Source: Cyclobacteriaceae bacterium
GTDB taxonomy: Bacteria > Bacteroidota > Bacteroidia > Cytophagales > Cyclobacteriaceae
Reading direction: 5' to 3'
Assembly (NCBI GenBank): GCA_025808415.1
Contig: CP075525.1
Span: 3,147,501-3,211,500, forward strand
Length of the DNA: 64,000 bases
Shown here one piece after another: positions 14,945-22,120 of this stretch. The notes below the pieces were generated by a model, which saw nothing but the letters and a program-made list of their open reading frames with translations, did not search any database and was not told where the DNA came from. Numbering within the stretch: position 1 is the first letter of the stretch; every line of letters starts with the position of its first letter. The position numbers and the translations under genes were made by a program.

Positions 14945-15739
14945 ATGCAAAAGGCCATTGTAACAGGTGCCAGCAAAGGGCTGGGAAAAGCCATTGCTTA
15001 TGAACTGGCCAAAAAAGGTTACGACTTGCTTTTGGTAGCACGATCGGAAGCACTGCTTGAACAAGTAGCAAAAGAAATCAGCCATAAATTCCCTGCAAAA
15101 ACATTCACGCTGCCAACTGACCTGAGCAAACCTGAAGCGGCAGCAATAATTGAAAAGTGGTGCGAGCAGCAAAACTTTCAACCCAATGTATTAGTAAACA
15201 ATGCCGGCTATGCCTGTTGGGGGATGTTTGATGAACTTAGTTTAGAAGAACAACAAGCCATGATGCAGGTAAACCTGGGTACACTTGTATCGCTAACCTA
15301 TAGGCTTATCCCTTACTTAAAGAAACAACCCCAGGCTTTTATCTTAAATGTGGCCAGCACAACGGCCTTTCAACCCTTCCCTACCATGACTCTTTATGGT
15401 GCCGGTAAATCTTTTGTGCGTATGTTTTCAAAGGGGCTACGGCATGAACTGCGTCATACCACTATTTCTGTAACCTGCCTTACCCCCGGGCCGGTAGATA
15501 CTGAATTTATAAACCGGGCGGGCATGGAAGCGATGAAGCCAACAGCCGAAAAATTTGAAATGACACCTGAGCGCGTAGCCCAAAAAGGACTGAAGGCGAT
15601 GTTCAACAAAAAAGCTGAAGTAATACCCGGATTCACCAATCTTTTGCTCAGCAAACTAACCAACCTGGTTCCTGAACACCTTCAGGTTAAAATTGTTGCC
15701 GGTATTTATGAGAAGGCCTTGCAGAAGGGTAAGCGTTGA
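14945..15739 (+). CDS. Short-chain dehydrogenase/reductase
   Basis: 264 residues, a classical SDR. NAD(P)-binding TGASKGLG (7-14), LVARS after the second strand (R33 suggests NADPH), NNAG (85-88), catalytic S138, and Y151-x-x-x-K155 in YGAGKSFV. Similar to DltE/YqjQ-type or 3-ketoacyl/dihydrosphinganine-type reductases; the substrate cannot be decided. Follows the PhyH gene by 5 bp, so very likely co-transcribed with it. Ends 1 bp before the stop of the OmpA-like gene on the opposite strand. Confidence 0.88.
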   Translation: MQKAIVTGASKGLGKAIAYELAKKGYDLLLVARSEALLEQVAKEISHKFPAKTFTLPTDLSKPEAAAIIEKWCEQQNFQPNVLVNNAGYACWGMFDELSLEEQQAMMQVNLGTLVSLTYRLIPYLKKQPQAFILNVASTTAFQPFPTMTLYGAGKSFVRMFSKGLRHELRHTTISVTCLTPGPVDTEFINRAGMEAMKPTAEKFEMTPERVAQKGLKAMFNKKAEVIPGFTNLLLSKLTNLVPEHLQVKIVAGIYEKALQKGKR

Positions 15740-15740
15740 C

Positions 15741-16961
15741 CTACTCCTGTAAAATTTCAACCTCTACACGAACATTCTTTTTCGCGTTTGCACTATGCTT
15801 ATCATAAATGGGGCGTTTGCCACCCCAGGCCTTGATCTCTATTCGATCAGCGGAAATACCGTTAGCTACCAGGTATTCCTTTATGGTTTCGGCACGTTGG
15901 GCAGACAATTCTTTTGATGAGCCGGTTTGCTGTACAGCCCCTTCCATCGAAAAGAAATTTTTATCCGGGCCGAGGCCTAAAATTTTACCATGGTAGTTTC
16001 CGTTGGTATGGCCATGCAGGCGGATTTTATAATTCCGGTTCTCCTGCATCATTTGAAGCAGGCTGGTTAACTCATACTTCGACTCTGGCCGCATAATGGC
16101 CGCATCGTTAAAGAAGTAAACATTATACAAAGTAGTTTTATCTCCTTTGTGATAACGTACCATATCAAACTTGATGGCTAATGTGGTGCCCATCAACTCA
16201 ACGTAGGGCTTTACCGTATCGGCCAACGGTAGCGGGTAATTGATTTCGTGTTGAAGTTTCCGATAGCCGAATACTTCACCAATTAAAGTAAGCTGGCCTG
16301 ATTTGCTTTTCGGATCCGGTAGGATCAAATACTCATTCCCTTTAACAGTTGTCATTAACCGATTACGCTCCGTATCGATAACCTGTACTTCGCCATCGAC
16401 CACTCTATTGTTGGTAGCATTGAATAGACTGATAAATACTTCGGTGTTGCCGAGCGTCATGGGGTTATGTTGCACAATGGGCGGGTTCTCTGTGATTTCC
16501 TCCTCAACAGCAACTTCTTTTGGAGCAGCTTCTTTGCTGATGGTTGGGATGGTCTTTTCTTCCGGTTTAACGACCGGTTGGGTCGGTTTTTCATCAGGCT
16601 TCAACGCATTGATTAACGTGGTCGATGCCATATCGATTTCACCCGATACCACGCGTACCCATGCATCGGTAAACTCACCCTTCTCCCGCACTTTTTGCAT
16701 CTCCACCAACGCGGGTTTCAACTCCGTAAAATAACTGAGATAAACAAAGTAGAGGTTCTTTTGGGTGTTAAACCCATAGCGTGCAGTATGGCCTTTACTG
16801 GCCAAATTGTTAGTGAACTTTTGGGCTAAATCTTCACGGGCTTTGGCATAAGCAGCAACAGTAACATAGTAACCCGGCTTTAGCTCAGTTGTTTGGCCAT
16901 TGGCCTCGGGTGTACTGCAAAAAATTCCTGCTAATAACAGTACAAGTAAAAAATACTTCAT
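15741..16961 (-). CDS. SPOR- and OmpA-domain outer-membrane protein
   Basis: 406 residues. Signal peptide MKYFLLVLLLAGIFCSTPEANG, then a SPOR-like region (about 28-115: GYYVTVAAYAKAREDLAQKF...YFVYLSYF) that would bind denuded peptidoglycan. Next come a proline/glutamate-rich linker (about 120-165), a beta-rich segment, and a C-terminal OmpA domain (about 285-405) with IRLHGHTNG, LSAQRAETIKEYLVANGI and DRIEIKAWGGKRPI, the peptidoglycan-binding core. Connects the cell wall to the outer membrane. Related Bacteroidota proteins occur with gliding or type IX secretion genes, but none is adjacent here. Confidence 0.82.
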   Translation of the reverse strand: MKYFLLVLLLAGIFCSTPEANGQTTELKPGYYVTVAAYAKAREDLAQKFTNNLASKGHTARYGFNTQKNLYFVYLSYFTELKPALVEMQKVREKGEFTDAWVRVVSGEIDMASTTLINALKPDEKPTQPVVKPEEKTIPTISKEAAPKEVAVEEEITENPPIVQHNPMTLGNTEVFISLFNATNNRVVDGEVQVIDTERNRLMTTVKGNEYLILPDPKSKSGQLTLIGEVFGYRKLQHEINYPLPLADTVKPYVELMGTTLAIKFDMVRYHKGDKTTLYNVYFFNDAAIMRPESKYELTSLLQMMQENRNYKIRLHGHTNGNYHGKILGLGPDKNFFSMEGAVQQTGSSKELSAQRAETIKEYLVANGISADRIEIKAWGGKRPIYDKHSANAKKNVRVEVEILQE

Positions 16962-17052
16962 GTGGCGAGGGTTGGTTTCACCGACCCAATATCCACTAAA
17001 AAAATAAAAAGACCAACTAAGTAGGCCATTTTCAGCATGTTAGCCGAGGGCG

Positions 17053-18021
17053 TTAACCGTTCCTGTTATACCGCTCCCTCAAAAAACCAATCCCATAGCC
17101 TAACAATTGAACCCACGCTGCCGGAACACTTAATAAAGCAACCACCAGGCTTTGGTTAGATTGGTATGAATCAATGAGGATAGCAACTGAAAACATCCCG
17201 TAAAGGACTGCGCCAAAAAAAAACCATACCGAACTGATGATGGATAATACCAACAAAGCAGCCAAACCTAAAGTAAATAATGCTGGTAACCAATGCGTAA
17301 GTTTCACTTCACCCGGATGAGCCCTTCCTACCATCACCCTGCCCTTACCAAAATTTGAAACCTGTTGATAAAACTGCTGTAATGTCGTTCTCCGTTTGTG
17401 GTAAACAAACGCCTCGGGTATTAACACCGATTTAAACCCGGATTTTTTCATCCGTATGCTCAACTCAATATCCTCGGCATAACGGCTAAAAGCAAAACCT
17501 CCGGTTTCTTTATACACCTGTTTCGAAATGCCCATGTTAAAACTGCGTGGTTGAAACCAACCTAAATGCTTTTTGCCTCCGCGGATTCCACCGGTTGTTA
17601 AAACAGATGACATGGTATAAGCCATGGCCTGCTGAAGTGGCGTAAAACTTTCATGACTTCGATCAGGGCCACCCCAGGCATCGGGCTTGTTGCCGGTTAC
17701 AACTTTATCAACTTCTTCAAAATAGGTTGGAGGAATAATACAATCGGAATCGAACACAACAAAGTATTCCCCTTTGGCGTGTGCAAAACCCAGGTTACGG
17801 CTAGGGCCCGGGCCCGAATTGGGTTTGAAGATATATTCGATATGCAGCTTTTCCCTGAACTCATCCACCACACCATCCGAACGATTTGTTGAACCATCCT
17901 CCACAATAATCACTTCAAAGTTCTTCAGCGTTTGTTGTGTGAGGCTTTCCAGCAATTCGTGCAATTCATCCGGTCGGTTATACACCGGAACCACAACAGA
18001 ATATTTTGGAATGAAACTCAT
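17053..18021 (-). CDS. Family 2 glycosyltransferase, membrane-bound
   Basis: 322 residues. GT-A domain at the N-terminus: YSVVVPVYNRPDELHELLESL, VIIVEDGSTN, GPSRNLGFAHAKGEYFVVFDSDC with the DxD motif in FDSD, and a later RYAEDIELSIRM (ED catalytic base region). The C-terminus has two or three membrane helices (LPALFTLGLAALLVLSII; VWFFFGAVLYGMFSVAILI). Transfers a sugar from a nucleotide donor, probably to a lipid-linked or surface glycan; donor and acceptor unknown. Stands alone without other polysaccharide genes. Reads away from the NTF2-like gene at 18112. Confidence 0.87.
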   Translation of the reverse strand: MSFIPKYSVVVPVYNRPDELHELLESLTQQTLKNFEVIIVEDGSTNRSDGVVDEFREKLHIEYIFKPNSGPGPSRNLGFAHAKGEYFVVFDSDCIIPPTYFEEVDKVVTGNKPDAWGGPDRSHESFTPLQQAMAYTMSSVLTTGGIRGGKKHLGWFQPRSFNMGISKQVYKETGGFAFSRYAEDIELSIRMKKSGFKSVLIPEAFVYHKRRTTLQQFYQQVSNFGKGRVMVGRAHPGEVKLTHWLPALFTLGLAALLVLSIISSVWFFFGAVLYGMFSVAILIDSYQSNQSLVVALLSVPAAWVQLLGYGIGFLRERYNRNG

Positions 18022-18111
18022 GATCAGCCGTAAAAGTAAGTAAAGATTCGGTGATCAAAATGCCTGTTTCTGCCGTGGTTATTTTTCGTACATTCGGAAA
18101 AATCAAACCTG

Positions 18112-18612
18112 ATGAAATACCTGTTTATACTTTCTCTTGTTTTGCCTGTCTGTGCACAGGCACAAAAGGACTACAGCAACGATGTAAAATCAATAGATGC
18201 AATTATTACTGCCCTTTACGAAGTCATCTCCGGTGACCCTTGCACGGCAAGGGATTGGGATCGCTTCAGGAATTTGTTTACAGCCGATGCACGGCTTATT
18301 CCTACCGGAAAAAATGCAGAAGGAAAAATCACGTATCGTACCATGTCGCCTGAAGATTATGTAACCATGTTCACTACGCGCATCACTACCGGATTTTTCG
18401 AGTGGGAATTGCATCGTGTTACGGAAGAATACGGAACGATAGCTCATGTATTCAGCACCTATGAGACCAAAGAAAAGAAAAACGGCCCGGTAACCAATCG
18501 CGGCATCAATAGCATTCAAATCTTAAAACAAAACGATCGCTATGCGATTATGAATATATTCTGGTGCCCCGAAAGTGCAGGGTTTGCGTTGCCAGAGAAG
18601 TATTTGAAGTAA
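18112..18612 (+). CDS. Secreted NTF2/SnoaL-like protein
   Basis: 166 residues. Signal peptide MKYLFILSLVLPVCAQAQ, then one NTF2-like cone domain: SIDAIITALYEVISG, DWDRFRNLFTADARLIP, and strands IAHVFSTYETKEK and RGINSIQILKQNDRYAIMNIFW. Such domains bind small ligands or act as simple enzymes; the aspartate and tryptophan at DWDRF are the usual pattern for the DUF4440/SnoaL group. No partner gene suggests a function. Followed by the palindromic repeat at 18627. Confidence 0.75.
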   Translation: MKYLFILSLVLPVCAQAQKDYSNDVKSIDAIITALYEVISGDPCTARDWDRFRNLFTADARLIPTGKNAEGKITYRTMSPEDYVTMFTTRITTGFFEWELHRVTEEYGTIAHVFSTYETKEKKNGPVTNRGINSIQILKQNDRYAIMNIFWCPESAGFALPEKYLK

Positions 18613-18626
18613 CTAAAATTTAACTC

Positions 18627-18764
18627 CGTCATTGCGAGCGGATGCGAAGGATGTGTACAGGCGAAGCCTGTCTGCCGGACAGGCAGACAATCCCTAACTT
18701 AAGATTATGGGAACAAAATATAAAGTTTGGGATTGCTTCGTCATCGGGATTCCTCGCAATGACG
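18627..18764. repeat. Palindromic MITE/REP-like element
   Basis: A 138-bp intergenic element bounded by the perfect 12-bp inverted repeat CGTCATTGCGAG / CTCGCAATGACG. Inside, next to the left end, is a smaller hairpin built on GCCTGTCTGCCGGACAGGC (about 18668-18686). No open frame of its own. Resembles the mobile palindromic repeats spread through Bacteroidota genomes. It lies between two + strand genes and could also act on the transcript. Confidence 0.75.
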
Positions 18765-18780
18765 CCAACTAAATAATGCT

Positions 18781-20307
18781 ATGTTAAGATCAATTTTCAT
18801 TTCACTATTCATTTTCAGTGCTGGTGTTTTATCCGCACAAAAATCCAAACCAAACGACATCATTGCGATTGTTGAAAAGCATGCCGTGGCATCCTTTAAA
18901 GATTTTTATGATTTGCTGAGTCTGCCCAACGATGCGCACTACCCGGAAGACATTGAAAAGAATGTGCAGTGGTGCGAAGCAGCATTCGCAAAACGCAACT
19001 TTACCACCAAACGGTTAAATACTGCAACTGTGCCGTTGTTGTTGGCCGAACGTAGTGTTAAAAAGCCAACAAAGAATACCCGCACGGTACTGATCTACTT
19101 GCAAATTGACGGGCAACCCGTAAATCCTTCTGCCTGGCACCAGGAAAGCCCGTGGAAACCCACGCTGAAAGAGAAGGATGCACAAGGCAATTGGAACACC
19201 ATTGCCTATGAACGTTTATACGAAGGCTATAACCCCGACTGGCGGATATTTGCCCGCGCCACTTCCGATGCCAAAGGCCCGGCCGTAGCTTTTCTTGCTT
19301 CGCTGGATGCACTGGCCGAACTCAAGCAAGAACCAAACTACAACATGAAAGTTATCATGGACTTTGAGGAAGAACTGGGTTCGCCCCAGCTTCCCAAAGC
19401 GGTAGAGCAATACAAAAATGATTTGAAGGCCGATATGCTCATCATCTTCGATGGTCCGCAACACATTTCCAATCAGCCCACCTTAAGTTTTGGCGCGCGC
19501 GGCATTTGTGAAATCACCCTTACGGTGTTTGGTCCACGCCAACCGGCCCACAGCGGTAACTATGGCAACTACACGCCCAACCCGGCCATGCGCTTATCGC
19601 AACTGCTCGCTTCCATGAAAGATGATGACGGTCGGGTTACCTTACCCGGTTTTTATGATGGTGTAGTGCTTACCGAAGAAGAGAAAAGAATACTTCGCCA
19701 GGTACCGGATGATGAGCAGGAAATCCGAAAATTTTTGGGTATTGCCGAGCCCGATAAAATTGGTGACAACTTCCAGGAATCCATTCAATACCCAACCCTG
19801 AATATCCGTGGAATGAACTCGTTGTTTGTCGGATCCAAAGCCCGAACATTAATTCCCGCCTGGGCTACTGCAGAAATTGACATACGACTTGTACCTTCCA
19901 GTGATGCAAACCGATTAATAGGACTGGTACGAAAACACATCGAGGATAAGGGCTATTACATTGTGGCTACAGAACCCACCGAAGAAGAACGCATGAAGTA
20001 TCCTCGCATTGCGGCCATACAGTCGAGTGTTTCATATGGTCCGTTTCAAACACCGTTTGATTCTGAAACAGGTGTATGGCTGAGTAAAGCCATGACAAAA
20101 GCTTTCGGCAAGGAACCCATAAAAATCCGTATGATGGGTGGGTCCATTCCTATTTCACCATTTGTGGTTACGTTGGGCATTCCGGCAGTAAGTGTTCCAA
20201 CAGTTAACCCCGATAACAATCAGCATGCGGAAAATGAAAACATTCGAGTGGGGAATTATGTGGATGCGGTGAAAACGTTTTTACAGATTTTAACCGAAAA
20301 GTTGTAG
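18781..20307 (+). CDS. Secreted M20-family metallohydrolase
   Basis: 508 residues with signal peptide MLRSIFISLFIFSAGVLSAQ. M20 peptidase/carnosinase-like architecture with a lid domain (about 235-390). Conserved sites: LQIDGQPV (D110), TSDAKGP (D163), MDFEEELGS (catalytic and metal-binding glutamates, 196-198), IIFDGPQ (D224), PAHSGNYG, and a final histidine in NQHAENENI. The first zinc ligand of the family, the histidine in HxD, is glutamine here (Q108-I-D110), so the metal site may be altered. Probably periplasmic; substrate unknown, peptide or acylated amino acid likely. An FMO-like gene starts 3 bp after it, so the two are one operon. Confidence 0.82.
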   Translation: MLRSIFISLFIFSAGVLSAQKSKPNDIIAIVEKHAVASFKDFYDLLSLPNDAHYPEDIEKNVQWCEAAFAKRNFTTKRLNTATVPLLLAERSVKKPTKNTRTVLIYLQIDGQPVNPSAWHQESPWKPTLKEKDAQGNWNTIAYERLYEGYNPDWRIFARATSDAKGPAVAFLASLDALAELKQEPNYNMKVIMDFEEELGSPQLPKAVEQYKNDLKADMLIIFDGPQHISNQPTLSFGARGICEITLTVFGPRQPAHSGNYGNYTPNPAMRLSQLLASMKDDDGRVTLPGFYDGVVLTEEEKRILRQVPDDEQEIRKFLGIAEPDKIGDNFQESIQYPTLNIRGMNSLFVGSKARTLIPAWATAEIDIRLVPSSDANRLIGLVRKHIEDKGYYIVATEPTEEERMKYPRIAAIQSSVSYGPFQTPFDSETGVWLSKAMTKAFGKEPIKIRMMGGSIPISPFVVTLGIPAVSVPTVNPDNNQHAENENIRVGNYVDAVKTFLQILTEKL

Positions 20308-20310
20308 TTC

Positions 20311-21594
20311 ATGTCAACATCGAAACGAGTATGTGTTATCGGGGCGGGGCCTTCGGGCATCGCGGCCGCTAAAAACCTGCTGGATGAACATCATGAAGTT
20401 GTGGTGTACGACTACGGCAATGAAGTGGGTGGCAATTGGGTTTTCAGCGACAAGCCCTCGCACTCCAGTGTGTTTGAAACCACACACATCATCAGCTCGA
20501 AAACGCTTTCGCAGTACGATGACTTTCCCATGCCGGAGGATTACCCGGATTACCCTTCTCATCAACAACTGGCCGCTTACTTCCAGGCGTACGCCAAACG
20601 ATTCAACCTATATCCGCACATTGAGTTTCATACCCTGGTGGTGCATTGCTCACGCGACTCACACGGCAAGTGGCATGTAACCACTAAAAAGTACGAAAAT
20701 GTAAAAACTGAAATCTTTGACGCCTTGGCCGTATGCAACGGGCACCACTGGAAACCACGATACCCCGAATATCCAGGCGAGTTTACGGGCAAGTTTATAC
20801 ACTCGCATGATGTAAAACGATTTTCTGATTTTGCCGATCAGCGCGTGTTGGTGATCGGGGGCGGTAACTCAGCGTGTGATGTGGCGGTTGAGTCTTGCCG
20901 TGTTTCACAAACTACCGATATCAGTTGGCGCAGGGGGTACTGGGTTATTCCAAAATTTATTTTCGGCAAACCTTCCGATACCATAGGTGGTGCGTTGATT
21001 AACCTGTTGCCTGCGTTCGTTTCACGAAAGTTAACCAGTATGCTGGTGCGTATAATTCAGGGAAAAAATAAACGGTATGGCTTACCCGAACCTGAGCATG
21101 ATTTTGGCTTTCATCACCCGACCTTAAACAGCGAATTATTCTACTTTATCCGGCATGGAAAAATAAAACCACGACCGGATATTAAAAGGCTGGATGGACA
21201 GACGGTTCACTTCACTGATGGAACCTCCGGTGAATACGATATCATAGTAGCCTGCACCGGGTATTGGATTGATCATCCGTTTTTTGATAAATCGTTTATC
21301 GACTATTCACACGGTGATGTGCCACTTTACCTGCGGATGTTCCATCCTGAAATTCCGAACCTGTATTTTATCGGATTGTTTCAACCTATTGGGTGCATCT
21401 GGCCGGGATCGGAGCTGCAAAGCAAACTGATGGCCCGTGAACTTTCTGAAAAATGGAAGCGACCGGACAACCTTGCGGAACTTGCCCAACGTGAAGTGAA
21501 TCATCCAGATTACAAGCAAATAAAAACACCCCGTCACACGATAACGGTAGATTATCATGCGTTTAGAAAGCGCTTGCTAAAAGCCTTAAAGTAA
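20311..21594 (+). CDS. Flavin-containing monooxygenase-like protein
   Basis: 427 residues. FAD-binding GAGPSG (11-16) with EVGGNW (38-43), the FMO identifying motif F158-x-G-x-x-x-H164 (FTGKFIHSHDV), NADPH-binding GGGNSACD (183-190), and a third conserved part at VACTGYWIDHPF. Full length for the bacterial FMO group. Would oxygenate a soft nucleophile (N or S) or act as a Baeyer-Villiger enzyme; substrate not decidable. Begins 3 bp after the M20 gene. Ends 8 bp before the convergent histone-like gene. Confidence 0.88.
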   Translation: MSTSKRVCVIGAGPSGIAAAKNLLDEHHEVVVYDYGNEVGGNWVFSDKPSHSSVFETTHIISSKTLSQYDDFPMPEDYPDYPSHQQLAAYFQAYAKRFNLYPHIEFHTLVVHCSRDSHGKWHVTTKKYENVKTEIFDALAVCNGHHWKPRYPEYPGEFTGKFIHSHDVKRFSDFADQRVLVIGGGNSACDVAVESCRVSQTTDISWRRGYWVIPKFIFGKPSDTIGGALINLLPAFVSRKLTSMLVRIIQGKNKRYGLPEPEHDFGFHHPTLNSELFYFIRHGKIKPRPDIKRLDGQTVHFTDGTSGEYDIIVACTGYWIDHPFFDKSFIDYSHGDVPLYLRMFHPEIPNLYFIGLFQPIGCIWPGSELQSKLMARELSEKWKRPDNLAELAQREVNHPDYKQIKTPRHTITVDYHAFRKRLLKALK

Positions 21595-21602
21595 CTGAAA
21601 GT

Positions 21603-21944
21603 CTAGTTAACTGGTGTTTCGGAAGAAGTGCCGGGTGTAAGTTGCTCGATTTTTTCTGCAACTTTTGTTTCAACCTCAGCGGCTTTGGTTTCCAGTTGTG
21701 CTTTTACCTCGGCAACCTGTGCTTTTACTTTCTTTTTAGTGGCAGCAACCTTAGTGGTCACCTGGCGCTTTACAGCCTTCACCTTTTTACGTGCCTGTGC
21801 TTTAACGGTCTTCACTTTTTTCGCAGCCTTTTTTACCTGTTTCTTAGCCATTTTTACTGCCTTTTTAACTTTTTTGCCGGCTACTTTCTTCACCGCTTTT
21901 ACGGCTTTTCTGGCCGCCTTTTTAACTGATTTTTTCTTTGCCAT
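21603..21944 (-). CDS. Lysine/alanine-rich histone H1-like protein
   Basis: 113 residues from ATG 21944 (MAKKKSVKKAARKAVKAV); an upstream in-frame ATG at 21992 gives a 16-residue extension unlike the rest, so the shorter form is preferred. Residues 1-75 are almost only K, A, V, R, T, in KKAxKKxxKxx repeats, as in bacterial histone H1-like (Hc1/AlgP) proteins. Residues 76-100 form an alpha-helical AEVKAQLETKAAEVETKVAEK stretch with heptad character, and the tail is acidic-neutral. Probably a nucleoid-associated DNA-binding protein; the repeat-rich sequence makes homology uncertain. Single gene, both neighbours unrelated. Confidence 0.7.
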   Translation of the reverse strand: MAKKKSVKKAARKAVKAVKKVAGKKVKKAVKMAKKQVKKAAKKVKTVKAQARKKVKAVKRQVTTKVAATKKKVKAQVAEVKAQLETKAAEVETKVAEKIEQLTPGTSSETPVN

Positions 21945-22120
21945 TACAATATGAGGTTGATGGTGCATGAAGATAGTAAAACTTTGTGTCAAAATCCCGA
22001 AAGAATATGCAGTTTGGGATTGGCGGCATTAACACCACCCATCACGAATTTTGGAGGTTCATCAACTATCGGTAAACGAGCAGTATCGTATTGCGTAGTA
22101 TCACCATAAACCGTATCGCT

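Noticed and set aside
21628-21954. Cys/Phe-rich frames antisense to the histone-like gene
   Set aside because: A by-product of AAG/GCC repeats read backwards.
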